In this document: positions 56,329 through 64,000 of the stretch, in pieces
Layout of the letters: each line of letters opens with the position of its first letter
Numbering within the stretch: position 1 is the first letter of the stretch
NCBI RefSeq assembly: GCF_905220995.1
Contig: NZ_CAJNBJ010000001.1
Coordinates: forward strand, 1,302,001 to 1,366,000
Reading direction: 5' to 3'
Length of the DNA stretch: 64,000 nt
Source: Nitrospira defluvii
GTDB taxonomy: Bacteria > Nitrospirota > Nitrospiria > Nitrospirales > Nitrospiraceae
The notes under the pieces: generated by a model
Seen by the model: only the letters and a program-made list of their open reading frames with translations
Databases searched by the model: none
What the model was told of the DNA's origin: nothing
Program-made: the position numbers and the translations under genes

Positions 56329-56574
56329 ATGATACAGGCGGATGTGAAACTGGATACGCTCGGGTATTTCTGTCCGATGCCGATCATTCTGACGTCGAAG
56401 AAGATCAAGGAACTGACGATGGGGCAGGTGCTGGAAGTCGTTTCGGACGATGAAGGCATCAAGAAAGACATGCCGGCCTGGTGTGAAACGACCGGCCATC
56501 AAATGGTGGGGTTGGAGGAAGAGCAAAGTTCTTCCAAGCGGATCTACAAGGCGTTCGTCAAGAAGGCCAAGTAA
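56329..56574 (+). CDS. tusA: TusA-family sulfurtransferase
   Basis: This 81-aa protein has the SirA/TusA fold with the active cysteine in LGYFCPMPIILTSKKI, where CPMP is the family signature. A second Cys lies in MPAWCETTGHQ. It passes persulfide sulfur between partners. It starts 19 bp after dsrE2, with GAGAGGG before it, and ends at a strong terminator, so the two genes form a bicistronic unit. Confidence 0.92.
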   Translation: MIQADVKLDTLGYFCPMPIILTSKKIKELTMGQVLEVVSDDEGIKKDMPAWCETTGHQMVGLEEEQSSSKRIYKAFVKKAK

Positions 56575-56617
56575 CATTCAGCGACAGGCCGCATATGCGA
56601 GGCTGTCACGTGTGATC

Positions 56618-56654
56618 AAGCCGGAGGGGATGACCGCAACCCCCCGGCTTTTTT
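56618..56654 (+). terminator. Rho-independent terminator after tusA
   Basis: AAGCCGG (56618-56624) pairs with CCGGCTT (56644-56650). The stem continues with GGGG/CCCC, and a T-run reaches 56654. It closes the dsrE2-tusA unit. Confidence 0.9.
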
Positions 56655-56715
56655 CTTGTGTAGAAACGCCCCTGATGAAGGTGCCATGCCATGAGGAAAT
56701 GGGAGTCGCCGTGCA

Positions 56716-58275
56716 GTGACTCAAATCGTTGAATGTGTGCCGAACTTCAGTGAAGGCCGGAATCCAGAAGTGATTCAGGCGCTTGCTGCGCTCGTTCGAT
56801 CGGTTCCCGGCGTGGTGTTGCTGGATGAGACGAAGGATCCGGACCACCATCGGGCGGTTCTCACCTTTGCCGGGAGGCCCTATGCCGTGGCGGAGGTCGC
56901 CTTTCAGATGGCGCGGCTCGCGTCGCAATTGATCGATCTGCGAAGTCACCAGGGCGAACATCCGCGCGTCGGGGCGACGGATGTCATGCCCTTCGTGCCC
57001 ATTCGGGACATCAGTATGCAGGACTGCGTGCAGTTGGCTCGTATGGTGGGGCAACGGATCGGAAACGAACTCAAAATCCCCGTCTTTCTGTACGAACAAG
57101 CAGCGAGTAAGCCTGAGCGGAAGCAACTGGAATGGATTCGAAAGGGAGGGATGAAGGGATTGGCGGACCGAATGGCTTCCGATCCTGGATGGGCTCCGGA
57201 TTTCGGCCCGAAGCAGTTGCATCCGTCCGCCGGGGCGACGGTGGTGGGCGCGCGGTGGCCGCTCATCGCCTTCAACGTGAGTTTGAAGACTCAGGATCTG
57301 TCGGTTGCCAAGGCGATTGCGAAGGTGGTCCGTCAGTCGAGCGGAGGGCTTCCCTCTGTGAAAGCCATCGGCGTCGATCTGCGCAGCCAGGGGCTCGTGC
57401 AGGTCTCGATGAATCTGACAAACCATGAGGAAACTCCGCTGCACAAGGCGTTCGCCGCCGTGCAGCAGGAGGCCGCGGCCCGTGGGGTGGAGGTGGCCGG
57501 AACGGAAATCATCGGCCTCGTTCCCGAGCAAGCACTGATCGAGACGGCGCAACAGGCGCTTTCTCTGGATCGATTCGATGGGCGGCAGGTGCTTGAAGCG
57601 CGTTTGGAGAGCGTCGAATCACGATCAGCCATCGGGCGCCTGGCTGCATCACCGCCGCCCAAGGAACAACCTCCTGCGACTCGCTTCGGGATGCCTGAAG
57701 TGAGGGGGGCCGCTGAGCAGGGGGTGACCGGAGGCAGTGTCGGCGCTCGCTCGGCAGCATTTGCGGCGGCGTTAGGGATCATGGTGGCGAAGTTGAACCG
57801 TGCGCGCACGGTGGAAACACGTTTGACCGAAATTTCCACAAGACTCCATGAACTGGTGCAGGCCGATCGTGACGCCTACGCCCTGGTGCTCCAGGCGAAG
57901 AAGCTGCCTCCCAATCACCCCGATCGTGGGGTCGCGCTCTCGTCCAGTCTTTTGGGTGCGGTCGAGACACCGCTGGAAATTGTGAAGCTCTCCTGTGAAC
58001 TCATTCCCCTTTTGCGCGGCCTCATGGCGCAGGCGAAGCCTGAGGTGCATCCGGATCTGACGATGGGGTTGCGGCTTGCCGATGCGGTTATTGATGGCTG
58101 TGTCGCCATGGTTGAGGAAAATATGAAAACTCAACCAAATCAGCAACTTATTGAGTCGATACGGCAGCGGTTTTCACATGTGGAACAAATGCTTGTGGAT
58201 GCGAAATCGCTATGCTACACTCCGCCCTTCGATTCGTGGCCCCAAAACATGTTGAATATCCTGAAACTTCGGTGA
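56716..58275 (+). CDS. Glutamate formimidoyltransferase / formimidoyl-THF cyclodeaminase fusion (FTCD)
   Basis: This 519-aa protein starts at GTG (GGGAG ten bases before). Residues 1-300 are the transferase: ECVPNFSEGRN, DPDHHRAVLTFAG, HQGEHPRVGATDVMPFVPI (19 residues) and the NVSLKTQDL region. Residues about 335-519 are the helical cyclodeaminase-like domain (GGSVGARSAAFAAALGIMVA). The fusion is the mammalian FTCD type. It channels a formimino group from formiminoglutamate to tetrahydrofolate. No other histidine-degradation gene is near, so the role here may be in one-carbon metabolism. Confidence 0.9.
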   Translation: MTQIVECVPNFSEGRNPEVIQALAALVRSVPGVVLLDETKDPDHHRAVLTFAGRPYAVAEVAFQMARLASQLIDLRSHQGEHPRVGATDVMPFVPIRDISMQDCVQLARMVGQRIGNELKIPVFLYEQAASKPERKQLEWIRKGGMKGLADRMASDPGWAPDFGPKQLHPSAGATVVGARWPLIAFNVSLKTQDLSVAKAIAKVVRQSSGGLPSVKAIGVDLRSQGLVQVSMNLTNHEETPLHKAFAAVQQEAAARGVEVAGTEIIGLVPEQALIETAQQALSLDRFDGRQVLEARLESVESRSAIGRLAASPPPKEQPPATRFGMPEVRGAAEQGVTGGSVGARSAAFAAALGIMVAKLNRARTVETRLTEISTRLHELVQADRDAYALVLQAKKLPPNHPDRGVALSSSLLGAVETPLEIVKLSCELIPLLRGLMAQAKPEVHPDLTMGLRLADAVIDGCVAMVEENMKTQPNQQLIESIRQRFSHVEQMLVDAKSLCYTPPFDSWPQNMLNILKLR

Positions 58276-58298
58276 AAGAGAGTCGAAGGTAGCTGACG

Positions 58299-58493
58299 AT
58301 GGAAATTAAGGTTTTCAATAACAACGTTGAAAAAGCCCTGAAGGTCGCCAAGAAAAAGTTGGCGGGCGAAGGATTGTTCCGCGAACTGAAGCGCCGCCGG
58401 TATTATGAAAAGCCGAGTGTCCGCAAGAAGGCGAAAGAGCGCGAGGCACAACGTCGGCGGCAGAAGTGGCTTGCGAAGCGACGGCCTGAATAG
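58299..58493 (+). CDS. rpsU: 30S ribosomal protein S21
   Basis: This 64-aa basic protein has the S21 pattern: IKVFNNNVEKALKVAKKKLA, FRELKRRRYYEKPSVRKKAK and a lysine/arginine tail. S21 helps base-pairing of 16S rRNA with mRNA. It starts 23 bp after the FTCD stop, so it may be read from the same transcript. Confidence 0.96.
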   Translation: MEIKVFNNNVEKALKVAKKKLAGEGLFRELKRRRYYEKPSVRKKAKEREAQRRRQKWLAKRRPE

Positions 58494-58563
58494 TCGTCGG
58501 GTATTCCTTCCTTCAGGCGACCGGTTCGATCACTCCAGCTGAGCTCCCCGTTCCGGCAGATTC

Positions 58564-59223
58564 ATGCAGGCGCAACAGATCCACGCCGCCATTCGCAAGG
58601 TCAAGCGGGAGATTGCCCGCTGGCCTGATCCGGTCGTGGGTGTGGTGGCCAAGGAAAGCGGCCGCGATCCGTTCCTGGTCCTGATTTCCTGCCTTCTCAG
58701 TTTACGTACCAAAGACAAGACCACTGCCGAAGCCAGTGCGCGTCTCTTTGCCCTGGCCTCTACTCCGGCCACGATGCGGCAGCTCACGCTGCCGGCTGTT
58801 GAGAAAGCCATCTACCCCGTCGGGTTTTATCGAACCAAGGCGAAACAGATCCAGCAGATTTGTACCCAGTTGCTTGAACGCTACGAGGGACGTGTGCCGG
58901 ACTGCATCGACGAGTTGTTGACCTTGCCGGGCGTAGGCCGGAAGACGGCGAATCTCGTGGTCACGGTTGGATATGAGAAGCCGGGAATTTGTGTCGACAT
59001 TCATGTCCACCGGATCAGCAACCGGTGGGGATACGTGAAGACGAAGACCCCGGAGGAGACGGAGCAGGCGCTCCGCGACAAATTACCCCGCCGGTATTGG
59101 ATTACCTTCAACGACTTACTCGTGCCGTATGGGCAGCACCTCTGCCAGCCCGTGTCACCTTTCTGCAGCCGATGCAAAATTGCGGAGTATTGCGATCGAG
59201 TGGGCGTCACGAAAAGCCGCTAG
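58564..59223 (+). CDS. nth: Endonuclease III
   Basis: This 219-aa DNA glycosylase/AP lyase removes oxidised pyrimidines. It has the helix-hairpin-helix LPGVGRKTANLV with the catalytic Lys, the catalytic Asp in CVDIHVHRISNR and the 4Fe-4S loop CQPVSPFCSRCKIAEYC (C-x6-C-x2-C-x5-C). SLLSLRTKD-type wording appears as CLLSLRTKDKTT. No Shine-Dalgarno is visible before the ATG. Confidence 0.95.
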   Translation: MQAQQIHAAIRKVKREIARWPDPVVGVVAKESGRDPFLVLISCLLSLRTKDKTTAEASARLFALASTPATMRQLTLPAVEKAIYPVGFYRTKAKQIQQICTQLLERYEGRVPDCIDELLTLPGVGRKTANLVVTVGYEKPGICVDIHVHRISNRWGYVKTKTPEETEQALRDKLPRRYWITFNDLLVPYGQHLCQPVSPFCSRCKIAEYCDRVGVTKSR

Positions 59224-59303
59224 GCATGAGGCCACCCTCATGATTGCCGGAGTGCAGACGTCCGCCGGCGGAACGTGTGGTGTGGCTGTGAGAGTAGACG
59301 CGG

Positions 59304-59723
59304 TCAGATGAACAGCTTGGTTTCGGCCTGCGCCGTCAGTGACAGGATGGAGGGCAGGCCGAGCACTTCGTCGACGTGACGCTCGACGGCACCCGCCTCC
59401 ACTCCCATGTATTCGAGGCCTGCGCTGCAGGCGATGAGGCGGAATTGGCCCACGAGCCGAGCTTCGTGAAACATCTCGGAAATCGTAGGAACCTTTTTTT
59501 CTTTCAGGAGGCGGGTGACTTCTTCGGCGGAGGCGGCATATTCCTGCGGGAAGTCGATCTGATCGATCTTGCCCTCAGCCAGTTTCTTGATCGTCCAGAA
59601 CAGCAACACGACGATGACGTCTTTGCCCATGGCCGCAGCGGTCAGGCCGAGGGTGGCCACCTGGTGGAGCTTGTCGTACGTGGCGTTGTGGGCGAAGATG
59701 ACGAACTTGGGTTTCTCGGCCAT
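59304..59723 (-). CDS. DsrE-family protein, paralogue of DsrE2
   Basis: This 139-aa protein has the DsrE fold: KFVIFAHNATYDKLHQVATL, MGKDVIVVLLFWTIKKL and a conserved cysteine in FRLIACSAGLEYMGV. It ends TKLFI, like the NLFI end of the protein at 55779. The likely role is sulfur or persulfide binding. It lies convergent with nth and directly downstream of the small secreted protein gene at 59729, with five bases between. Confidence 0.85.
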   Translation of the reverse strand: MAEKPKFVIFAHNATYDKLHQVATLGLTAAAMGKDVIVVLLFWTIKKLAEGKIDQIDFPQEYAASAEEVTRLLKEKKVPTISEMFHEARLVGQFRLIACSAGLEYMGVEAGAVERHVDEVLGLPSILSLTAQAETKLFI

Positions 59724-59728
59724 GATGG

Positions 59729-60124
59729 CTATTTGACCTTCTGTCGAGTCTTGATGCTGTTCACAAAATCGGCGATAGCGGCATCCACTTCGGCCGGCGT
59801 CATGGCACGATCGTGCACCTCGCTTTCATCAAGCAAATAACGGACGCCTTCTTTTTCCTGCCGGACCACCACAGAGTTTTCTGGAGTCACCTCGACCCGC
59901 ATGAACCATTCTTTTTCGCCCTGGGTGATGACCACTTCCTTTCCGAGCCCGATTTTGGTGATCTCGATCGCGAGCGGGGGCTCAGCAGGCGCATCCGCGG
60001 CCAGCGCTCTGTGATCGCTCTGGACAAGGTAGCTCAGTGAAAGCGTGAGGCCCAACAGGGGCAGGAGAGAGGCGGCAGCGCGATGGCGTATCGGGGAAGC
60101 ACTATCACATGGTTGCGACCGCAT
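59729..60124 (-). CDS. Small secreted protein, unknown
   Basis: This 131-aa protein has a signal peptide (residues 16-42, ending RALAADA). The mature part has two or three strands (AIEITKIGLGKEVVITQGE, MRVEVTPENSVVVRQEKEGV) and an acidic helix. The ATG at 60124 follows TATAAT by seven bases, all TCCCCCC, so there is no ribosome-binding site. It is probably cotranscribed with the DsrE-like gene behind it. No family is recognised. Confidence 0.65.
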   Translation of the reverse strand: MRSQPCDSASPIRHRAAASLLPLLGLTLSLSYLVQSDHRALAADAPAEPPLAIEITKIGLGKEVVITQGEKEWFMRVEVTPENSVVVRQEKEGVRYLLDESEVHDRAMTPAEVDAAIADFVNSIKTRQKVK

Positions 60125-60131
60125 GGGGGGA

Positions 60132-60160
60132 ATTATATCCGGAGACGCGGGGAACGTAAA
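60132..60160 (-). promoter_or_regulatory. Sigma-70 promoter giving a leaderless start
   Basis: On the minus strand TTTACG (60160-60155), 17 bases and TATAAT (60137-60132) end seven bases before the ATG at 60124. Ten of twelve consensus bases match. Confidence 0.65.
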
Positions 60161-60213
60161 CCGGCTTGCCGACACTCTTCCCGCCGTCCAAAGCCCCATG
60201 CTAGGATGCGCGA

Positions 60214-60648
60214 GTGATATCCGACGTGTTAGCGCAGATCGAATCCTACGTGCCGGCGAATGTGCTTATTTGGTTCGCTGTATCCTCGGTATTCATGTTC
60301 GTCGGGACCCTCATCGCGATTCCCATCATTCTCATGCGGCTGCCGGCTGATTATTTCGATATCCGCAAGCCGCGCCCCTGGATGGAAAACCACCATCCGG
60401 TGCTTCGGCTGCTGGGACATATTGTGAAGAATGTCGTCGGAGCAATTTTCCTCTTTGCGGGGTTTCTCATGCTGTTCCTGCCTGGACAGGGGGTGTTGAC
60501 GATGTTGATCGGCCTGTCGCTGATTGAATTCCCCGGTAAGCGGCGGGTAGAGGCGAAGATCGTGGGCCAGTCCACCGTTCTGAGCACGATCAACAGCATG
60601 CGAGCCAAGTTCGGCAAACCGCCCTTGATTATTGCGCCGGATCGATAG
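60214..60648 (+). CDS. PGPGW-family transmembrane protein
   Basis: This 144-aa protein starts at GTG. It has two or three transmembrane helices, near residues 16-42 and 70-105, and the family signature FLPGQGVLTMLIGLSLIEFP. The role of this family is unknown. AGGA seven bases before the GTG could be the ribosome-binding site, though it also lies in a TAGGAT hexamer. It runs divergent from the secreted-protein gene at 60124, with 89 bp between starts. Confidence 0.85.
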   Translation: MISDVLAQIESYVPANVLIWFAVSSVFMFVGTLIAIPIILMRLPADYFDIRKPRPWMENHHPVLRLLGHIVKNVVGAIFLFAGFLMLFLPGQGVLTMLIGLSLIEFPGKRRVEAKIVGQSTVLSTINSMRAKFGKPPLIIAPDR

Positions 60649-60792
60649 TCGTCCGCCGTCGGTTCTCCGCGTGTAGCATCTCGAACTGGATCAGGGAACG
60701 CATCGACGACATGTGTCATCGCGTTCGCTCCGGTTGGAATGGACATGCCGAACCGTCGCTTGCTCGATCACTGAAACCTGAGGCCTATTCAC

Positions 60793-63438
60793 GTGCCGAC
60801 TCTGTATCTCATCGACGGGAGCGCCTACATCTATCGGGCGTTTTTTGCCCTGCCTCCCCTGTCAAACTCCAAGGGCCTGCAGACCAACGCGGTCTATGGA
60901 TTTACGACCATGCTGCTGAAAGTACTGCGCGACCATCGGCCGGACTATGTGGCCGTAGTGTTTGATGAAAAAGGCCCCACCCACCGCCATGAGGCGTTCA
61001 AGGAGTACAAGGCGCAACGGCCGCCCATGCCGCAAGGGATGAGCGCGCAGATTCCCTATATCCATCGCGTCGTGGAAGCGCTGTCCCTGCCGGTCATCCG
61101 GCAAGCGGGTTATGAGGCGGATGATTTGATCGGCACCTTGGCGCGGAAAGGTGAGGGCGAGGGGCTCGACGTCGTCATTGTGACCAGTGATAAGGATATG
61201 TTCCAGCTCCTGACGCCAAAGACACGGATTTACGATCCGGTGAAGGATAAGTGGTTCAACGAGGCGGATTCGCTGGTGCGGTTCGGCGTGGAGCCGGCGC
61301 GCGTCGTCGAGATCATGGGCCTCATGGGCGATACGAGCGACAATATTCCCGGCGTCAAAGGAATCGGGGAGAAAACCGCGCTGAAATTGATCTCGCAATT
61401 TGGGACGATCGATGAACTCCTGCGCCGGGTCGAGGAAGTCACTCCGGCCAAGACAAAGGCGCTACTCCTGGCGCAGGGCGAGAACGCCCGCATGAGTAAG
61501 CAACTAGCGACGATCGAGATCGATTGTCCGGTGGAATTTGTTCCAGCCCGGTTTCAGGCGAAGGCGCCGCACACCGAGGCGCTCGTGAGCCTGTTGCGCG
61601 AATTGGAATTCATGACGCTGGCCAAAGCCTTCCAGGGCGACACGCCGGAGCCGAACCGCTTAGGCGCAGAGGTTATCGACATCCGTGATGATGCGGAAGC
61701 GAAACAATTTCTGGCGCGGCCGGGGGCCGAGCCGTTCCTGGGAGTGTCCTGTGTGTTGAACGACGAGCCGGGCGTGCGGGCGGACATTCGGGGCTGTGCG
61801 TTTGGTTGGCCGGACGGGGCTGCGGCGTTCGTGCAAGGCGAAGCTCGAAGCTGGCCTCGTCCGTTGATCGACTATCTGCGCGACGGGAGCCGCAGGAAGG
61901 TCGTGCAGGATCTCAAGCCCCTCCTCTTGGCTCTCCATCGGCAGGGCCTGGACATGCCGGGGCCCTCTTTCGACACCATGGTGGCTGACTATCTGCTGAA
62001 TCCGAATCGTCGTGCACACACGCTGGAAGCCATCGCGATGGATGTGCTGAGTTATCAGCTCGGTGCCGGAGCGAGTGACAAGCCAGACGAAGATCCGCCA
62101 TCGTTGTTTGACGTTGATGCGCGGGTGATTCGTCGATCCGGTGAGGCGGCCGCCGTGACGGCCAAGGTGGCGCCGCTGTTGCGCGACCGTTTGAGGGCGC
62201 AGGGTAGCTTGTCGTTGTTTGAAGACGTCGAAATGCCGCTGGTCCCGGTGCTGGTCGAGATCGAACAAAACGGGTTTTTGCTCAATGTGGAGGGCTTAGG
62301 CGCGCTGAGCCGAGAACTGGAGCGGGAACTCGAGCAGATGGTGGGCACCATCTATCGGCTGGCCGGAGGCGAGTTCAATATTGGCTCGCCAAAACAGTTG
62401 GCCACGGTGCTCTTTGAGAACCTGGGCTTGAAGCCGCTCCGGAAAACCAAGACCGGCTTCTCCACCGATGAGGATACACTCACTCAGCTGGCCGGTCAGC
62501 ATGAGTTGCCCGCGCACATCCTCAATTACCGGACCCTGACGAAGCTGAAATCGACCTATGTCGATGCTCTGCCGCAGTTGGTGAATCCCGACAGCGGGCG
62601 GCTCCACACATCGCTCAACCAAACAGTGGCGGCCACGGGGCGCCTGTCTTCCACCGACCCGAATCTCCAGAATATTCCGGTCAAGGGCGATTACGGCCTG
62701 CGCATCCGCGAAGCGTTCATTGCGCCGCCCGGACATCAGTTGCTCTGTGCCGACTATAGTCAGGTCGAGCCGAGGATTCTGGCGCATCTTTCGCAAGACC
62801 CCCGGCTGCTGGATGTGTTCGAGAAGGGTGAGGATATTCATATGGCCACGGCCATGGAGATTTTTAATCTGCCCGCCGGTGAGGTGACGCGTGAGATGCG
62901 GCGAGCGGCCAAGAGCGTGGTGTTCGGCATCGTGTACGGTATCAGTCCGTTCGGTCTCGCGTCGAACATCGGTGTGACCCAGGCGGAAGCCAAACACTAT
63001 ATTGAGACCTTTTTTGAGAAGTTTGCGGCCGTCCGGGCGCTCATGGACCGGAACATCGACGACGGCAAGACAAAAGGGTACACGACGACGATTCTCGGCC
63101 GCCGCCGGCCAATCCCGGAGCTGCAAAGCGGGGATCCCTCTCAACGCGGGGTCGGAGAACGGATGGCGGTCAACAGTCCGATTCAGGGCTCGGCTGCGGA
63201 CCTCATCAAAGTGGCTATGATCAACGTGCACCGGCGGTTGCAGGACGAGTTGCCGGCTTGCAAGATGATCCTGCAAGTCCATGACGAATTGATCTTCGAA
63301 GTGCCGGACGGGGCGTTGGAGCAAGCGAAGCAGCTCGTGAAGGGGGAAATGGAGGCCACTGGCGCAGCGCTGAAACTGTCGGTTCCGCTCAAAGTGGATG
63401 TGGGTGTGGGAGGTAACTGGCGAGTCGCCCATCCGTAG
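60793..63438 (+). CDS. polA: DNA polymerase I
   Basis: This 881-aa polymerase starts at GTG (GAGG nine bases before). The 5'-nuclease domain (about 1-290) has YLIDGSAYIYRAFFA, SDKDMFQLLTP and GDTSDNIPGVKGIGEKTA (18 residues). The middle domain (about 300-490) is 3'-5' exonuclease-like, but the DxE of motif I is missing (FLGVSCVL). The polymerase domain has DYSQVEPRILAH (motif A), KSVVFGIVYGISPFG (O helix) and VHDE (motif C). It serves in repair and Okazaki maturation, probably without proofreading. Confidence 0.96.
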   Translation: MPTLYLIDGSAYIYRAFFALPPLSNSKGLQTNAVYGFTTMLLKVLRDHRPDYVAVVFDEKGPTHRHEAFKEYKAQRPPMPQGMSAQIPYIHRVVEALSLPVIRQAGYEADDLIGTLARKGEGEGLDVVIVTSDKDMFQLLTPKTRIYDPVKDKWFNEADSLVRFGVEPARVVEIMGLMGDTSDNIPGVKGIGEKTALKLISQFGTIDELLRRVEEVTPAKTKALLLAQGENARMSKQLATIEIDCPVEFVPARFQAKAPHTEALVSLLRELEFMTLAKAFQGDTPEPNRLGAEVIDIRDDAEAKQFLARPGAEPFLGVSCVLNDEPGVRADIRGCAFGWPDGAAAFVQGEARSWPRPLIDYLRDGSRRKVVQDLKPLLLALHRQGLDMPGPSFDTMVADYLLNPNRRAHTLEAIAMDVLSYQLGAGASDKPDEDPPSLFDVDARVIRRSGEAAAVTAKVAPLLRDRLRAQGSLSLFEDVEMPLVPVLVEIEQNGFLLNVEGLGALSRELERELEQMVGTIYRLAGGEFNIGSPKQLATVLFENLGLKPLRKTKTGFSTDEDTLTQLAGQHELPAHILNYRTLTKLKSTYVDALPQLVNPDSGRLHTSLNQTVAATGRLSSTDPNLQNIPVKGDYGLRIREAFIAPPGHQLLCADYSQVEPRILAHLSQDPRLLDVFEKGEDIHMATAMEIFNLPAGEVTREMRRAAKSVVFGIVYGISPFGLASNIGVTQAEAKHYIETFFEKFAAVRALMDRNIDDGKTKGYTTTILGRRRPIPELQSGDPSQRGVGERMAVNSPIQGSAADLIKVAMINVHRRLQDELPACKMILQVHDELIFEVPDGALEQAKQLVKGEMEATGAALKLSVPLKVDVGVGGNWRVAHP

Positions 63439-63563
63439 CAGGATATTGAAACGGGCTGCTGGCCGCGTTCTCAGTCGCACGCCTCCCTGCGACGTACGCC
63501 CGGCTGTACGCCTCAGTCGACGTGCTCCTTGCGGCCTTGCCGGCAGCCCGTTTGAACATCCTG
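63439..63563. repeat. Intergenic fold-back element B
   Basis: The left end CAGGATATTGAAACGGGCTG (63439-63458) pairs with the right end CAGCCCGTTTGAACATCCTG (63544-63563) at 18 of 20 positions. A central CGTAC (63493-63497)/GTACG (63506-63510) hairpin lies between. It begins directly at the polA stop. Element A at 29201 has the same design. Confidence 0.7.
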
Positions 63564-63610
63564 ACACACTGTGGATGGTGTACAGCGCGTGAGTCGATCC
63601 AATGTAGCCT

Positions 63611-63997
63611 ATGTCGCCGCGAAAGCGCTCATTGACCATACCTGAGCCGGAGTTCCAGGCTTTAGTCCAAGAAGCGCTCGACGGGCTACCTGACGAATAC
63701 GCCAAACTCCTCACCAACGTGGCCGTGGTCGTGGAAGAAGAGCCTTCGCCCGATGTCCGCACCGATCTGGAGCTGGAGGACGGCGAGGATCTCCTCGGCC
63801 TCTATCAGGGGCTGCCCATCGACAAAGAATCTTTCTTCCAGGCGGGCGGGCAACTCCCGGCCAAAATCTCGATCTACCGTGGGCCGATTCTCCGGCTCTG
63901 TCGCACCAAAAAAGAAGTCGTGCAGGAAGTGCGTGATACGGTCGTGCACGAAATCGGGCATCACTTCGGGTTTGACGACGACGAGATGCCGTACTGA
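63611..63997 (+). CDS. Zincin-like metallopeptidase-family protein
   Basis: This 128-aa protein belongs to the short zincin family (PF06262-type). The active site HEIGHHFGFDDDEM has the HExxH with a third ligand Asp/Glu just after. The N-terminal half has FQALVQEALDGLPDEYAKLL and NVAVVVEEEPS, as in the family, and IYRGPILRLC follows. Substrate unknown. The stop codon lies three bases before the window end, so the gene is complete. Confidence 0.9.
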   Translation: MSPRKRSLTIPEPEFQALVQEALDGLPDEYAKLLTNVAVVVEEEPSPDVRTDLELEDGEDLLGLYQGLPIDKESFFQAGGQLPAKISIYRGPILRLCRTKKEVVQEVRDTVVHEIGHHFGFDDDEMPY

Positions 63998-64000
63998 CAG

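Noticed and set aside
59260-59275. Palindrome TCCGCCGGCGGA between nth and the DsrE-like gene
   Set aside because: Short GC-only palindromes are common at this base composition, and it lies between convergent 3' ends.
62296-63762. Minus-strand open frame of 488 codons
   Set aside because: It is antisense to polA and crosses the fold-back element. The Arg/His-rich product has no motif.

Overview
The window is a GC-rich bacterial chromosome segment, most likely from the genus Nitrospira (phylum Nitrospirota), a diderm nitrite oxidiser. This assignment is inferred from the mix of genes: MlaA, LptE, DUF3015/DUF4105, TRL-like and SUMF1-like envelope proteins, DsrE2/TusA, and small paralogous beta-barrels. 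There is no rRNA or nxr gene to settle it. Coding density is high, and the long reading frames antisense to real genes are GC artefacts.

Layout. 1-8 kb: 3' part of a secreted protein with an internal repeat, the ribosome-assembly GTPase der, a YrfG-like HAD nucleotidase, a 1314-residue multi-PAS/GAF hybrid histidine kinase and a SAM methyltransferase. 8-13.5 kb: housekeeping genes leuS-lptE-holA, rpsT and pyrF. 13.6-18.7 kb: tRNA-His, three consecutive PilZ-like genes, then a GT2/GT81-like glycosyltransferase, a membrane protein with MscS-associated helices and a mannosyl-3-phosphoglycerate phosphatase-like HAD enzyme, which together suggest a compatible-solute (glycosylglycerate) module. 19.2-26.1 kb: a 1562-residue TPR / disordered / transmembrane protein with repeated MPW[DE]Q motifs, then a translationally coupled sigma factor-DUF3619-small secreted protein-DUF3106 operon. 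26.1-28.3 kb: a coupled HDOD / pseudo-receiver-GGDDF signalling operon. 28.5-38.2 kb: AIM24-like protein, M48 protease, YfcE-like phosphodiesterase, DUF3015-DUF4105, a PEGA lipoprotein, two paralogous beta-barrels around a TRL-like lipoprotein, an alpha/beta hydrolase and MlaA. 38.2-40.5 kb: the threonine-degradation pair tdh-kbl. 40.8-48.4 kb: a run of exported proteins (TonB C-terminal-like, YceI, LolA-like, two SUMF1-like), hemD, a VOC protein and an MBL-fold hydrolase. 48.5-51 kb: a UDP-glucuronate 4-epimerase-like gene whose stop codon coincides with the CTAG target of a complete IS1182-type element. 51-64 kb: HAD hydrolase, KefB-type antiporter, Rieske oxygenase, DsrE2-TusA, bifunctional FTCD, rpsU, nth, a second DsrE-like gene, a PGPGW protein, polA and a zincin-like protein.

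Three points stand out. (1) Several genes (2509, 40527, 60124) have a good -10 hexamer 6-7 nt before the start codon and no Shine-Dalgarno, which suggests leaderless mRNAs. (2) Two intergenic fold-back elements of about 124 bp (29201-29323 and 63439-63563) share a layout: long imperfect end repeats and a central CGTAC/GTACG hairpin directly behind a stop codon. (3) The large MPW[DE]Q-repeat protein, the degenerate receiver-GGDDF protein and the PilZ trio are the best candidates for undescribed envelope or signalling functions. No CRISPR array, prophage or rRNA was seen.
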